DNA from: Ruminococcus sp. YE282
GTDB lineage: Bacteria; Bacillota; Clostridia; Oscillospirales; Acutalibacteraceae
Assembly (NCBI GenBank): GCA_900101355.1
Contig: FMUV01000002.1
Coordinates: 62,001 to 126,000 of the forward strand
Length of the DNA stretch: 64,000 nt
Direction: 5' to 3'
Below the pieces are notes generated by a model that saw nothing but the letters and a program-made list of their open reading frames with translations, was not told where the DNA came from and did no database searches. Position 1 is the first letter of the stretch; each line of letters begins with the position of its first letter. Below are positions 37,271 to 48,000 of the stretch, piece by piece. The translations under genes and the position numbers were made by a program.

Positions 37271-38359
37271 TTATAGTATTATGAGTTCTTTCGGCAAATT
37301 CACAAAGTTGTGACAGCCGTATTCGGTAACGCAAAGCATATCTTCTATTCTTACGCCGAATTTGTTCGGAAGATAAATTCCCGGTTCATCGGTTATTATC
37401 ATTCCGCTTTTTAAAACCGTATTGCTTCTGTAAGATACGGTTGGTGCCTCGTGAATTTCAAGTCCTACACCGTGTCCTGTTGCATGACCGAAATAATCGC
37501 CGTATCCTGCCTGCTTTATCACATTGCGTGCGGCGTTATCAACATCGCTGCACAAAGCTCCCTGCTTAACGGATTTCAGTGCAGTCAGCTGAGCATTAAG
37601 CACAATATTATACACAGAACGCATTTCATCGCTTGCACTTTTCACCGCAACAGTTCTGGTGGTGTCACTGCAATAGCCGTCATACACAGCGCCAAAATCA
37701 CAGGTAAAGAAATCGCCCTCCTGTATTCTGTCTCCCGACGGAACACCGTGCGGCAACGAAGTCTTTTTTCCGGTAATTGTAATTAAATCAAACGAAGCCT
37801 TTTGTGCGCCGTAAAGCTTCATATAATATTCAAGGCGGGCAGCAATATCGCTTTCTTTTGCGCCGGGCTTAACGTAGTTGAGAGTCTCCAAGTACGCATT
37901 TTCCGCAATATTCTGCGCTGTTTGTATTTTGTCAATTTCGACTTCATCTTTAATGCATCTTATTTCAGAAATCAAATTGTCAAGCTCCGAACTCGAAAAA
38001 GAAGCTATTCCTTCCTTTTCAAAGGCGTTTTTAAAAAGCTCAAAACGAGCAACGGTGATTGCGGACGCCTCAAAATACAAAGATTTAACGTTTAACGACT
38101 TGCACACATCGGAAACATCCGATGACAGTTTCTTGAAACAAACCACTTCGCAATTCTCGGCACACTTTTGTGCAGCTTCAAAATATCTGAAATCAACAAA
38201 CAAATATGACTTGTCTGAAGAGATGAGCATAACGCCCTCACTGTGTAAAAAGCCGGAAAAATATCCGACATTGACCTCGTTTGTTAAAAGAACAGCTTCA
38301 TCGGAATTTTTCAGAATTTTTCTTAAAGAATCCACTCTGGATTCAAATTGTTTTTCCAT
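37271..38359 (-). CDS. Xaa-Pro aminopeptidase (M24 family)
   Basis: Metallopeptidase removing N-terminal residues next to proline. From the ATG at 38359 it has 362 residues; the ATG overlaps the aroQ stop by one base and AAGGA lies 9 nt upstream. The N-terminal creatinase-like domain (1-about 130) is followed by the pita-bread fold. Metal ligands are Asp in FTCDFGA and SDTTRT, His in GHATGHGVGLEIHE, Glu in TDEPGIYLP and in GVRIEDML. PepP and PepQ cannot be told apart from sequence alone. Confidence 0.92.
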   Translation of the reverse strand: MEKQFESRVDSLRKILKNSDEAVLLTNEVNVGYFSGFLHSEGVMLISSDKSYLFVDFRYFEAAQKCAENCEVVCFKKLSSDVSDVCKSLNVKSLYFEASAITVARFELFKNAFEKEGIASFSSSELDNLISEIRCIKDEVEIDKIQTAQNIAENAYLETLNYVKPGAKESDIAARLEYYMKLYGAQKASFDLITITGKKTSLPHGVPSGDRIQEGDFFTCDFGAVYDGYCSDTTRTVAVKSASDEMRSVYNIVLNAQLTALKSVKQGALCSDVDNAARNVIKQAGYGDYFGHATGHGVGLEIHEAPTVSYRSNTVLKSGMIITDEPGIYLPNKFGVRIEDMLCVTEYGCHNFVNLPKELIIL

Positions 38360-38790
38360 TAAATCAAGTCCTTCAGTGCATTTATTGCAAGAAAATAACT
38401 GTTCTTTCCGAATCCTGCAATTTGTCCGACGCAAACCGGAGCTATAACAGAAGTATGTCTGAACTCTTCTCTTGCATGAATATTTGACATATGAACTTCA
38501 ATGTAGGGGATTTTTACACAAGCTATTGCATCACGCAAAGCATAGCTGTAATGTGTTAAAGCACCGGCATTAATTACAACGCCTGCATAACTGTCTTTGG
38601 AAGCGTGAATTTTATCTATGAGGTCACCCTCATGGTTTGACTGAAAGACATCAGCGGAGAAGCCGCATTTTTCAGCATAGTCTTTAATCTGTGCATCTAT
38701 ACTTTGTGCAGATTCCTCGCCATAAATTCCTTTTTCCCGTACTCCGACCATATTAAGGTTCGGACCGAGCAGAACAAGTATTTTTTTCAT
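38359..38790 (-). CDS. aroQ: 3-dehydroquinate dehydratase, type II
   Basis: Shikimate-pathway enzyme, dodecameric, with a flavodoxin-like fold. 143 residues from the ATG at 38790. Conserved GPNLNMVGVREKGIYG, the active-site region INAGALTHYSYALRDAI, and EVHMSNIHAREEFRHTSV (residues about 100-117) with the catalytic His. A terminator lies just upstream, after rpsU, so it needs its own promoter or read-through; I see only a TATAAT without a good -35. Confidence 0.95.
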   Translation of the reverse strand: MKKILVLLGPNLNMVGVREKGIYGEESAQSIDAQIKDYAEKCGFSADVFQSNHEGDLIDKIHASKDSYAGVVINAGALTHYSYALRDAIACVKIPYIEVHMSNIHAREEFRHTSVIAPVCVGQIAGFGKNSYFLAINALKDLI

Positions 38791-38812
38791 AAACTCACCC
38801 AAATTATAATTG

Positions 38813-38847
38813 AATAAAACAAAAAGCGGACAGAATGCTCTGTCCGC
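38813..38847 (-). terminator. Intrinsic terminator after rpsU
   Basis: A 9-bp perfect stem GCGGACAGA / TCTGTCCGC (38826-38834 with 38839-38847) with a 4-nt loop; on the minus strand TTTTTGTTTT follows. Confidence 0.88.
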
Positions 38848-38855
38848 CTGTTTGA

Positions 38856-39032
38856 TTACCTGTATTTGCGTTTGCGAGCTGCTTCGGATTTCTTTTTACG
38901 CTTTACAGAGGGCTTTTCATAAGCTTCTCTCTTGCGTACCTCAGCAATAACGCCAGCTCTGGCACACTGCTTCTTGAATCTTCTTAAAGCACTTTCAAGT
39001 GATTCATTCTCTTTTAATCTAATTTCAGCCAT
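38856..39032 (-). CDS. rpsU: 30S ribosomal protein S21
   Basis: 58-residue basic protein of the small-subunit platform, near the anti-Shine-Dalgarno end of 16S rRNA. It starts [19 protein letters not shown], followed by [20 protein letters not shown], and ends in a Lys/Arg-rich tail ([15 protein letters not shown]). GGGAGGG lies 7 nt before the ATG. It has a consensus promoter of its own and a strong terminator, so it is essentially a single-gene unit. Confidence 0.97.
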   Translation of the reverse strand: MAEIRLKENESLESALRRFKKQCARAGVIAEVRKREAYEKPSVKRKKKSEAARKRKYR

Positions 39033-39089
39033 CTATTTTCCCTCCCATCTGCCATACAGCATGGGTAATATGCATATAATTGCAGATAT

Positions 39090-39118
39090 ATTATATATTA
39101 AGTAGCGAATATTGTCAA
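39090..39118 (-). promoter_or_regulatory. Consensus sigma-A promoter of rpsU
   Basis: On the minus strand TTGACA, a 17-bp spacer and TATAAT, both perfect. The start of transcription falls about 50 nt before the ATG. Confidence 0.85.
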
Positions 39119-39138
39119 TAGAAATGTAGAAATTTAGA

Positions 39139-39194
39139 ATAAAATAATTTATGTTGTTGTTAAATTAAGCCAATAGATTAAGGTTTAACAACAA
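39139..39194 (-). terminator. Terminator of the leuS operon, overlapping the leuS stop
   Basis: An 11-bp perfect stem TTGTTGTTAAA / TTTAACAACAA (39154-39164 with 39184-39194) encloses the leuS stop codon in its loop. On the minus strand CATAAATTATTTTAT follows. The stem is AT-rich but long. Confidence 0.65.
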
Positions 39195-41589
39195 TGTTCA
39201 CAAGTTTTTTAGGAACAACAATTTCTTTGATTATATTCATTCCGTTAACTGCGTTAGCAACCTTTTCGTCAGCTTTTGCAAGCTCAAGGATTTCTTCCTT
39301 TGTTGCATCAACAGAAACATTAAGTTTTGCCTTAATCTTTCCGTTAACCTGAACAACAATTTCAACAGTGTCGTCAACGCATTTGCTTTCGTCATACTTT
39401 GGCCATTCAGCCTCTGCAAGAATACCGTTTCCGAGTTTGCAAGCCTCATATACTTCTTCGGTTACGTGAGGAGCAAATGGGTTAAGCAAAATCGAGAAAA
39501 TTCTTAGCTCTTCTTTATTGATTGACTTGACGTTTGTAATATCGTTAATTAATGCCATAAGGGTTGCGATAGCAGTATTGAACTTAATATTTTCAATATC
39601 TTCACCAACCTTCTTAATTGCCTTGTGGAACGCACTCTCAAGCTCGGGACGAATTTTATCACCGTCAATGAGAATTGTCTGCAAATTCCAATAACGCTCT
39701 ACAAATCTGCGGCATCCTCTTATGCTTGCCTGGCTCCACGGAGCAGCCTTTTCAAAGTCGCCGATAAACATCTCGTAAAGTCGCATTGTGTCTGCGCCGT
39801 ATTCATCTACAATATCATCGGGGTTAACTACGTTTCCTCTTGATTTACTCATTTTTTCGCCGTTTTCGCCCAGAATCATACCGTGTGAAGTACGTTTTGC
39901 ATACGGCTCTTTTGTTGGAACCACACCGATGTCATAGAGGAACTTGTGCCAGAAGCGGCTGTAAAGCAAATGTAAAGTTGTGTGCTCCATACCGCCGTTG
40001 TACCAATCAACAGGTGACCAATACTCAAGAGCTTCTTTTGATGCGAGAGCCTTGTCATTGTGAGGGTCCATATATCTCAGATAGTACCATGATGAACCTG
40101 CCCACTGCGGCATTGTATCTGTTTCACGGTATGCCTTTCCTCCGCAGTGAGGACAAGTGGTTTCTATCCAGTCTGTCATCTTTGCAAGCGGAGATTCGCC
40201 GTTATCAGTCGGCTCGTATGATTCAACCATAGGAAGTCTCAGCGGCAGCTCGCTTTCATCTATCGGAACATAACCGCATTTATCGCAGTGTACTATCGGA
40301 ATAGGTTCGCCCCAATAACGCTGACGTGAGAATACCCAGTCACGCAGTTTGTAATTAACCTTTGTATGACCCTTGCCGTTTTCGGTAAGCCATTCAATTA
40401 TCTTTTTCTTTGCGTCTTCAACGCTTAATCCGTCAAGAATACCTGAATTTACCATTACTCCGGTCGCACAGTCGGTAAATGCTTCTTCCTGAACATTTCC
40501 GCCCTTTACAACCTCGATGATAGGAAGGTCAAATTTCTTTGCAAACTCCCAGTCACGTGTATCGTGAGCAGGAACAGCCATAATTGCACCTGTACCGTAT
40601 GATACAAGTACATAATCTGAAATAAATATGGGAATTTCTTTATTGTTTACAGGATTAACAGCTTTTACTCCGTCAAGTTTAACGCCTGTTTTTTCCTTTG
40701 CAACTTCTGTACGTTCAAAGTCGGATTTACGTGCAGCGGCAGCCTGGTATTCTCTTACAGCGTCAATATTGGAGATTATGCCTGACCATTTTTCTATCAG
40801 CGGGTGCTCAGGAGAAATTACCATATATGTAGCACCGTAGAGTGTGTCGGGACGGGTGGTATAAACCGTAAGTGTATCGCCTGTTGTTGTCTTAAAATCA
40901 ACCTCGGCACCCGTACTTCTGCCAATCCAGTTTTTCTGCTGAGCCTTTACACGGTCGGGATAATCAACAAGGTCAAGGTCATTGATAAGTCTGTCGGCAT
41001 ACTCGGTGATTTTGAGCATCCACTGAGACTTTACTTTGTGAACAACTTCACTTCCGCAGCGTTCGCAAACACCGTTTACAACCTCTTCGTTTGCAAGTAC
41101 GCATTTACAGGAAGTACACCAGTTTACATTCATTTCTTTTTTATAGGCAAGGCCGTGTTTGAAGAGCTGAATAAAAATCCACTGAGTCCACTTGTAATAA
41201 TCAGGGTCAGTTGTATTTATCTCTCTGCTCCAGTCAAAGGAAATGCCGAGAGACTGAATCTGCTTTTTAAAGCGGGCAATATTTTTCTTTGTAACGATTT
41301 CGGGATGAATATGATTTTTAATTGCATAGTTTTCTGTCGGAAGTCCGAATGCGTCCCAACCGATTGGATAAAGAACATTGTAGCCCTGAAGTCTTCTCTT
41401 ACGAGCAACCGTATCAAGTGCCGTATAAGGACGCGGATGTCCAACGTGAAGTCCCTGTCCCGACGGATAAGGAAATTCTATAAGGGCATAGAATTTTTCT
41501 TTATCAGAGTGAGGATCGGCGTGGAAAACACCTTTATCCTCCCATATTTTTTGCCATTTTTGTTCAACTGCTTTATGATTGTATTTCAA
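39178..41589 (-). CDS. leuS: Leucyl-tRNA synthetase
   Basis: Class I synthetase charging tRNA-Leu. 803 residues, normal for bacteria. HIGH site LHVGHPRPY near residue 46, zinc-binding [14 protein letters not shown]...CERCG, CP1 editing domain with [15 protein letters not shown] and [17 protein letters not shown] site [10 protein letters not shown] near 578. The start is a TTG with GGAGGG 6 nt upstream. Last gene of the block that begins at rlmB; no T-box in front. Confidence 0.97.
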   Translation of the reverse strand: MKYNHKAVEQKWQKIWEDKGVFHADPHSDKEKFYALIEFPYPSGQGLHVGHPRPYTALDTVARKRRLQGYNVLYPIGWDAFGLPTENYAIKNHIHPEIVTKKNIARFKKQIQSLGISFDWSREINTTDPDYYKWTQWIFIQLFKHGLAYKKEMNVNWCTSCKCVLANEEVVNGVCERCGSEVVHKVKSQWMLKITEYADRLINDLDLVDYPDRVKAQQKNWIGRSTGAEVDFKTTTGDTLTVYTTRPDTLYGATYMVISPEHPLIEKWSGIISNIDAVREYQAAAARKSDFERTEVAKEKTGVKLDGVKAVNPVNNKEIPIFISDYVLVSYGTGAIMAVPAHDTRDWEFAKKFDLPIIEVVKGGNVQEEAFTDCATGVMVNSGILDGLSVEDAKKKIIEWLTENGKGHTKVNYKLRDWVFSRQRYWGEPIPIVHCDKCGYVPIDESELPLRLPMVESYEPTDNGESPLAKMTDWIETTCPHCGGKAYRETDTMPQWAGSSWYYLRYMDPHNDKALASKEALEYWSPVDWYNGGMEHTTLHLLYSRFWHKFLYDIGVVPTKEPYAKRTSHGMILGENGEKMSKSRGNVVNPDDIVDEYGADTMRLYEMFIGDFEKAAPWSQASIRGCRRFVERYWNLQTILIDGDKIRPELESAFHKAIKKVGEDIENIKFNTAIATLMALINDITNVKSINKEELRIFSILLNPFAPHVTEEVYEACKLGNGILAEAEWPKYDESKCVDDTVEIVVQVNGKIKAKLNVSVDATKEEILELAKADEKVANAVNGMNIIKEIVVPKKLVNIVVKP

Positions 41590-41603
41590 TTTAATCCCTC
41601 CGA

Positions 41604-41957
41604 TTAGTCAATTATACCCGTCAAATCAACCGGTTTTCCGTCTTGCCACAATCTGTCAAGGTCATAGAACTTGCGTGCTTCGTCGGAAAATACGTTTACT
41701 ATTACATCAACATAGTCAAGCAATATCCAGGTATTTGACCTGTATCCCTCTATATGACTGACAGACACGCCTGCCTCGTCAAGTTTATACTCAATTTCAT
41801 CTGCAAGAGCCTTGACATGTGTTGAGCTTGTACCTGTTGCAATTACCATATAATCGGCAAGCACGGAAACATCGCTGATTTCAATAACCTGAATATCAAG
41901 ACCTTTTTTGCTGTCAATTGCCTTTGCGGCAAGTATCGCCTGTTCGTAAGAAGTCAT
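41604..41957 (-). CDS. rsfS: Ribosome silencing factor RsfS
   Basis: Binds L14 and keeps the subunits apart when nutrients run out. 117 residues with the family blocks [34 protein letters not shown] and [25 protein letters not shown] before the ATG. Follows yqeK, as in Bacillus (nadD-yqeK-yqeL). Confidence 0.95.
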   Translation of the reverse strand: MTSYEQAILAAKAIDSKKGLDIQVIEISDVSVLADYMVIATGTSSTHVKALADEIEYKLDEAGVSVSHIEGYRSNTWILLDYVDVIVNVFSDEARKFYDLDRLWQDGKPVDLTGIID

Positions 41958-41961
41958 ATAT

Positions 41962-42534
41962 TTATCCTTTCTGTTTATTCAAAACGATTTCATTATAACA
42001 ATTCAGTTCATCGGGATGAATTGCAAGCTCACGTGAGCTAAGGTCAGAAAAAGTAAACTGAAAGCCGAAAATCATCGCTTCTTCAAGGCTCAGTTTAGAC
42101 TTTTGGCGCATAGTTTCAACACCGTTATAATCACGCTCTGCCGAAGTAAAGTCGGCAATAAAAATTATTTTTTCAAGAAGTGACATTCCCGACCTTCCGG
42201 TGGTATGGTACCGAATCGCATTAATTATATCTTCATCAGTAATACCGAGATGAGATTTTACATAAACACTGCCGCTTATGCCATGCCATAATTTTGGCGC
42301 TTTTTTTTGAATATCGTCTAAAATTATACCACCATCGTGTATAATTTGCAACTGCTTATCGGGATTAAGTTCCTTGGTTATATCATGCAGTACACCGGAT
42401 GTATACGCCTTGTCCGGGTCGGCACCGTATTGTTTTGCAAGAGAAACCGCCTCTTTTGCAACATTAAGGCAATGGGTATATCTTTTGTCGCCCATCATCG
42501 GCTTTATTATCTCACAATAATTCTGCTTGCTCAA
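41962..42534 (-). CDS. yqeK: YqeK-type HD-domain Ap4A hydrolase
   Basis: Symmetrical diadenosine-tetraphosphate hydrolase of the HD family. 190 residues. The metal ligands are in RYTHCLNVA (His), SGVLHDITKE (His-Asp), RYHTTGRSG and IADFTSAERDY. The start is probably a TTG at 42534, 4 bp behind the nadD stop, with only GGAAG as a ribosome site. Expressed with nadD and rsfS. Confidence 0.92.
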   Translation of the reverse strand: MSKQNYCEIIKPMMGDKRYTHCLNVAKEAVSLAKQYGADPDKAYTSGVLHDITKELNPDKQLQIIHDGGIILDDIQKKAPKLWHGISGSVYVKSHLGITDEDIINAIRYHTTGRSGMSLLEKIIFIADFTSAERDYNGVETMRQKSKLSLEEAMIFGFQFTFSDLSSRELAIHPDELNCYNEIVLNKQKG

Positions 42535-42538
42535 AAAA

Positions 42539-43144
42539 TCACTTCCGATATATATTATTCTTTGCTATATATTCATAAACATTCTTGTCCAAAAGGTTCG
42601 ATACAAGTTCAGGCTTGTCAATGTTATCCCTGATGTATGTTGAAGAAACCTGTTCAACCGGGTTGTCAAGGATTACGGCATTTGCTCCGAGAGGTTTTAA
42701 TACCCTATTGTAATAATCGGTCATATCGCTCTTATCGGAATCATTACGGGGTATTGCGGCTATAATCGCATTTTTAAAGATTACTTTCGGGTTTTTCCAA
42801 TCCGCAAGAGTAAGAAACATATCCGCTCCCATAATCAGATACAATGTATCCTCAGGAAATAATTCTTTAAGTGAATTAAGAGTTTCAAACGTATAGCTTT
42901 TTCCCTTACGCCTTATTTCAATATCAGATACTTCAAAATTATTATCAGGCAAAACGGCAGTCTTGCACATACTGATTCTGTGTGAGGAATCGGCAAGATT
43001 TACACTTGCTTTATGCGGCGGAGTGTAAGTCGGAATAAAAATAACTTTATCCAAACCAAGCTTATTTTGACAATACCGTGCGAGTTGAATATGTCCGTTA
43101 TGGATGGGATTAAACGTTCCGCCGAGTATACCAATTTTCTTCAT
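42539..43144 (-). CDS. nadD: Nicotinate-nucleotide adenylyltransferase
   Basis: Makes deamido-NAD from nicotinate mononucleotide and ATP. 201 residues. The nucleotidyltransferase motif GGTFNPIHNGHIQLAR starts at residue 8, with the HxGH histidines. The C-terminal VSSTYIRDN is the ISSTxxR-type motif. The ATG overlaps the yhbY stop as ATGA. Confidence 0.96.
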   Translation of the reverse strand: MKKIGILGGTFNPIHNGHIQLARYCQNKLGLDKVIFIPTYTPPHKASVNLADSSHRISMCKTAVLPDNNFEVSDIEIRRKGKSYTFETLNSLKELFPEDTLYLIMGADMFLTLADWKNPKVIFKNAIIAAIPRNDSDKSDMTDYYNRVLKPLGANAVILDNPVEQVSSTYIRDNIDKPELVSNLLDKNVYEYIAKNNIYRK

Positions 43145-43446
43145 TTCTTTTTTGCCTTAGGAAGAACTATGACGGGTTCGTCGGGATTTGGTCTGTAAAG
43201 AACAAACTTGGAACCGATTACCTGAACTACGTCGGCATTGCATTTTTCGGCAAGGCAGTCGGCACATTCACGTGACGAATAACTGCTGTTTTCCAAAACT
43301 CTGCCCTTTATAATTTCACGAGCCGTCAGGGCTGTGTCAGCCTGCATAATAATGTTATCTGTGATTTCACCCTTGCCGACTATCAATATTGTATCAAGTT
43401 TATTTGCAAGTCCGCGCAAATAAGCTCTCTGTTTACTTGTTAACAT
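43141..43446 (-). CDS. yhbY: CRM-domain RNA-binding protein YhbY
   Basis: 101-residue protein with one CRM domain, binding pre-50S ribosomal particles. Conserved start LTSKQRAYLRGLANKL, the GKGEIT loop and the strand VVQVIGSKFVLYR. Usual neighbour of nadD in Firmicutes. Confidence 0.94.
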   Translation of the reverse strand: MLTSKQRAYLRGLANKLDTILIVGKGEITDNIIMQADTALTAREIIKGRVLENSSYSSRECADCLAEKCNADVVQVIGSKFVLYRPNPDEPVIVLPKAKKK

Positions 43447-43457
43447 ATTTATTCCTT

Positions 43458-44063
43458 TCAGTCTTTGTCCGAATTTTCAAAATATTTTTTAAGTTCAACC
43501 TGAAGTTTTCTCAAAGATTTTCCCCTGTGGCTTACCTTGTCCTTTTCTTCGGCTGTAAGCTGTGCATAGCTTTTATCCCCGTACAGGAATACAGGGTCAT
43601 AGCCGAAGCCTTTGTCTCCTAAAGGCTCAAATGCAATTTTACCGTCACATCTGCCCTCTACTTCTATCTTTGAACCGTCAGGCAAAATACAGCAAATTGC
43701 AGAAGTAAAATGTGCACTGCGTTTATCTTCGGGAACATCTTTCATTTCATTTAAAAGCTTTGTGTATCTGTCCTTATCCGTTGCGTTTTCTCCGGCATAG
43801 CGGGCGGAATAAACGCCCGGTCTTCCGTCAAGAACGTCTACGCTGAGTCCGGAATCATCGGCAACCGCAGGCATACCTGTTTTTTTGAAAGCGGCGTCAG
43901 CCTTTAAAAATGCATTTTCGGCAAATGTTGTTCCGGTTTCTTTCACCTCGTCAAGAACGACGCCGGCTTCCTTGGCAGAAACCGCTTCAATTCTGAGAGG
44001 ATTTAAAATACGTTCAAGCTCAACTAATTTTTTTGGATTGTTTGTTGCAATTATAAACTTCAT
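43458..44063 (-). CDS. rdgB: XTP/dITP pyrophosphatase (RdgB/HAM1)
   Basis: Cleans the nucleotide pool of ITP, dITP and XTP. From the ATG at 44063, preceded by GGAG, it has 201 residues. It opens with IATNNPKKLVELERIL; ADDSGLSVDVLDGRPGVYSA and GYDPVFLYGDKSYAQL follow, then VSHRGKSLRKL. An upstream extension of the frame lies within ftsY and has no homology. The ATG is 1 bp after the ftsY stop. Confidence 0.95.
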   Translation of the reverse strand: MKFIIATNNPKKLVELERILNPLRIEAVSAKEAGVVLDEVKETGTTFAENAFLKADAAFKKTGMPAVADDSGLSVDVLDGRPGVYSARYAGENATDKDRYTKLLNEMKDVPEDKRSAHFTSAICCILPDGSKIEVEGRCDGKIAFEPLGDKGFGYDPVFLYGDKSYAQLTAEEKDKVSHRGKSLRKLQVELKKYFENSDKD

Positions 44064-44064
44064 A

Positions 44065-44982
44065 TTACTTCTCCGTTTTTGTAAATAGAGCTTTTGTAAA
44101 TTCTTCTGCATTGAACGGCTGCAAGTCGTCAATCTGTTCGCCAACGCCGATATACTTAACAGGAATATTAAGTCCGTCCCTGATTGCAAGCACAACGCCG
44201 CCCTTGGCTGTTCCGTCAAGCTTTGTAAGCACAATACCTGTGATTCCCGTTGCATCTCTGAATTGCTCAGCCTGATTTACCGCATTTTGTCCTGTTGTGG
44301 CGTCAAGCACAAGGAGTTTTTCCTTTGAAGCGTTCGGAAGTTCACGGTCTATTACCCTGTTTATTTTTGCAAGCTCGTCCATAAGGTATTTTTTATTATG
44401 AAGTCTTCCTGCCGTATCGCATATTATTACGTCGGCATTTCTTGCCTTTGCGGCGGATATTGCGTCAAAAATTACAGCCGCAGGGTCACTGCCCTCGCTC
44501 TGTTTGATAATTTCGCAACCGCTGCGTTCTGCCCAAATATCAAGCTGTTCTATTGCTGCGGCACGGAAAGTATCAGCTGCCGCAAGAAGAACCTTTTTGC
44601 CCTGGTTTGAAAGTATTTTTGCAAGTTTACCTATTGTAGTGGTTTTGCCGACACCGTTTACTCCGATAACAAGAATAATTGACGGCTGAGTTTCAAGGTT
44701 AAGCTCATTGTCGCCGCTGAGCATCTCGCTTACGATTTCTTCAAGCAGACCTGTAATCTGATAAGGAACGGAAACGCCCTCTTCTTTAACTCTTTCAACA
44801 AGTTTTTGTCTGATTTTTTGTGATGTTTCAACTCCGACATCACCCATAACAAGCATCTCTTCAAGCTCGTCAAAAAGATCTTCGTCAATTACAGTTGCCG
44901 AACACAGCATATTGTCAATTTGACCGATAACTGCGTCTCTTGTCTTTTTTAGTCCTTCTTTAATCTTACTGAAAAATCCCAT
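44065..44982 (-). CDS. ftsY: Signal recognition particle receptor FtsY
   Basis: SRP GTPase that docks ribosome-SRP complexes at the membrane. 305 residues, lacking the long acidic N-terminal domain of E. coli FtsY, as usual in Firmicutes. G1 [15 protein letters not shown] near residue 107, [37 protein letters not shown], and [12 protein letters not shown] near the end. Downstream of smc, the typical rnc-smc-ftsY order. Confidence 0.96.
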   Translation of the reverse strand: MGFFSKIKEGLKKTRDAVIGQIDNMLCSATVIDEDLFDELEEMLVMGDVGVETSQKIRQKLVERVKEEGVSVPYQITGLLEEIVSEMLSGDNELNLETQPSIILVIGVNGVGKTTTIGKLAKILSNQGKKVLLAAADTFRAAAIEQLDIWAERSGCEIIKQSEGSDPAAVIFDAISAAKARNADVIICDTAGRLHNKKYLMDELAKINRVIDRELPNASKEKLLVLDATTGQNAVNQAEQFRDATGITGIVLTKLDGTAKGGVVLAIRDGLNIPVKYIGVGEQIDDLQPFNAEEFTKALFTKTEK

Positions 44983-45000
44983 AATATCATTCCTTTACAA

Positions 45001-48000
45001 TTACTTTGTATCAATTCCAAGCTTTGCGGCAACTTCGGTTGAGCGAAGTTCAAGAAGTTTTGAAATTCCTTCGTCCTGCATAGTAACACCGTAGAGTACG
45101 TCGGCTTCTTCCATAGTGCCACGCCTGTGCGTAATAAGAATAAACTGCGTTTTCTCTGTCATACGGCGAAGATAGCTTGCAAATCTGTAAACATTAACGT
45201 CATCAAGGGCAGCTTCAATCTCGTCCATTACGCAGAACGGAGCAGGCCTTACTTTCATTATCGAAAAATATAAGGCGATTGCCACAAGGGCTTTTTCTCC
45301 GCCCGAAAGTGCGTCAAGGTGTACCACGATTTTGCCGGGCGGATGAACTAAGATGTCAATTCCACTTGTTAGGATATTCTCGGGGTCTGACAAAGAGAGC
45401 GAAGCCGTACCGCCGCCGAACAGTTCCTTGAATGTATACGTAAAGTTTTTATTTATCTGGTCAAAGCTTTCAACAAAAACCTCTTTCATTTGCTTTGTAA
45501 GGTTTGTTATAAGCGATGTAATCTCCTTTTTGGACTTTTCGACATCATTAACCTGTGCGCTCATAAATTGGTAACGCTCAGAAACCTCTTTATATTCCTC
45601 AATTGCCGAAACATTCACGCTTCCAAGGTTTTTAATACTCTTCTTTAACTCGTTAAGACGTCTTTGAGCCTTTGGAGCGTCTTCAATCTCAATTGCCGTT
45701 TGTTCGGCTTCACGCTTTGTAAGTTCATATTCTTCCCAAAGCTTTGAAATAATATTATCGTATTCCTTTTGAATGTTCAGCTTGCGTTCTTCAAGTCTTG
45801 CAAGCTCTCTGCCTGAAGTTTCACGCTCGTTTGTCTTATTTCTTTCGGACTCACGCATCTCAATACTGCGCTTTTCAAGCAAATCTTTTTGCTGAGTTAA
45901 CGAGTTGATTCTGTCGGCAACAGATGAACGGGTATTCTCAAGTGATGTAACATCATTTTTATAAGATTCAATTCTGCCGCTTATTTCGTTAATAACAGAT
46001 TCTACGCTGTGAATCTGATTAAACAGCTCTGATTTTCTTTCATCATTGTTTGTGCCTGTATTGCGGGCATAGACAATTTCAGAGTTTAGTACATCAATAT
46101 CCTTTTGTGCCGTTACAATTTCAAGACGAATATTCTGAAGTAAAGATGAAAGTTCTTCTCTGCTTTTGGTAAGTTCTGCCCTGCTGCCTGTCACATCATT
46201 CACGTGTTGTTCGGCTTGGGCTATCTTTATGTTAAGTTCGGAAAGTCTCTCTCTTGCCTGTTCTCTGCTCTTTTTAAGAATTTCAATTTTCTTTTGACAT
46301 TCTTCAACTTCGCTTGCCGAGCCTGTCAAAAGTTTTTTGGAATTTTCAAGTTCATTTTCACATGCACGACATTCAGCCTGAAGTCTGACAAAATCCTGCT
46401 GTTTATTTGACAAATCCGCTCTGATTCCCAAAAGTTCTGCTTCAATTGCAGAAAACTCTCTTGAAATATCTTCGCTTTGATTTTCGGCTGATTTTGCAAG
46501 TTTCAAAAGGTCCTCGGTCTGAGCCTTTAACTGTTTGATTTCGGAAGCTCGGCTCAAAAGTCCCGTGTTGCGGTTTAAGGAACCGCCTGTCAGAGAACCT
46601 CCGGCATTAACCACCTGACCGTCAAGCGTAACGACCTTGAATTTGTAAAAATACTTTTTGGCTATTGAAGTTGCACTGTTCAAATCATCGGCAACTACAA
46701 TTCTGCCCAAAAGTGAACTGAGAATGTCGTTATACTTTGCATCGCAAGTGCAAAGTTGTGATGCGACACCGACAAAGCCATAACAATCTTCAAGCCCGTT
46801 TTCTCTTAATTCACGTGGTTTTATGGTATTCAGAGGCAAAAATGTTGCACGGCCGCCGTCGGTTGATTTTAAGTAACGAATAGCCTGCTTTGCATCCTCA
46901 TCACTGTTTACAACGATATTCTGCATTGCGGCACCGAGAGCCGTTTCGATTGCCACGCCGTATTTTGGCGGCACCGAAATAACTCGCGAAACAGGTCCGC
47001 AAATACCGTGAAGCTTACCGTTTTTAGAAGCGTTAACAATGATTTTTACGCTCTTTGAGAAGCCTTCAAGATTGCGCTCAAGGTTTTCGAGAAACGAAAT
47101 TTTTCTCTGATGTTCTCTTACATCAAGTGCAAGCTTGTCACTTTCGGCTTTAAGTTCATTGCGCTTTTTTTCTTTTGAAGAAAGTTTAAGTTCAAGTCCG
47201 TCAATTGAATTTTTGAAAGAAGTTATTTCATTTTGAGCCGTTTCTATGTCACGGTGATAATCAGAAAGCATTTGGCTCAAATCTTCTACCTGACTTTTTC
47301 TTTCCGAGTTTGAATTGTTCAAAGCGGCAATTCTTGAAGTAAGTTCATTTATGCTGCTTTCGCTTGTCATATCAATTACTCTTGCATCGGCTGACTGAGA
47401 AGTAAGCACAGAAAGTTTTGATGTAAGCTCCTGAAGCTTGTCTCCGCTTTTGCTCGAGTCAAGGTTTATAATATTTAGCTTTTCCGAAACCTCGTTGTAA
47501 TGTTTTTGCTTCTCAATAACCTGTTTATCAAGAATATCAATTTGCTCCTGTTTCTCGGCAATTGATTTTTCAAGCTCGCCCGCATTGCGGTCAGCCTGAG
47601 ATATTTCATTTTTTAATCGTTCAATATTTTCATTGTTATGAAGTATATCATTTTCGGCAACGGAAATTTGCGAATTTTTTTGCGCTATTTCCGATTCAAT
47701 CTGATTACTTTCGGTTCTTAACTGTTCAATTTTTGAGGACAGCTCACCGTTCTTCTGATAAATTTCTTCCGTTTCCTGCTCAACATTTTCAAGTGCCTTT
47801 ACCGCATCTTCATACTGCGACCTGACAATTGAAATTTTTTCGTCTTGAAGCTTAAGGTTTTCCTGTGATTTATCAAGGGTCAAAAGCCAAAGTGCAATTT
47901 CAAGTCCTCGTTTTTCTTCGGAATAGGTCAAAAATTTCTGAGCTTTTTCGGATTGTTTTTTGAGCGGCTCAACTCTGCCCTCAAGCTCGGTGACAATGTC

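Noticed and set aside
39178..39194. Rex-like site in the TTGTTGTTAAA / TTTAACAACAA arms at the leuS end
   Set aside because: The arms are 19 bp apart and lie at a gene end, so they fit a terminator and not an operator.
40804..41607. 267-codon frame on the plus strand
   Set aside because: It is antisense to leuS, whose frame is fully conserved; no ribosome site and no recognisable protein features.
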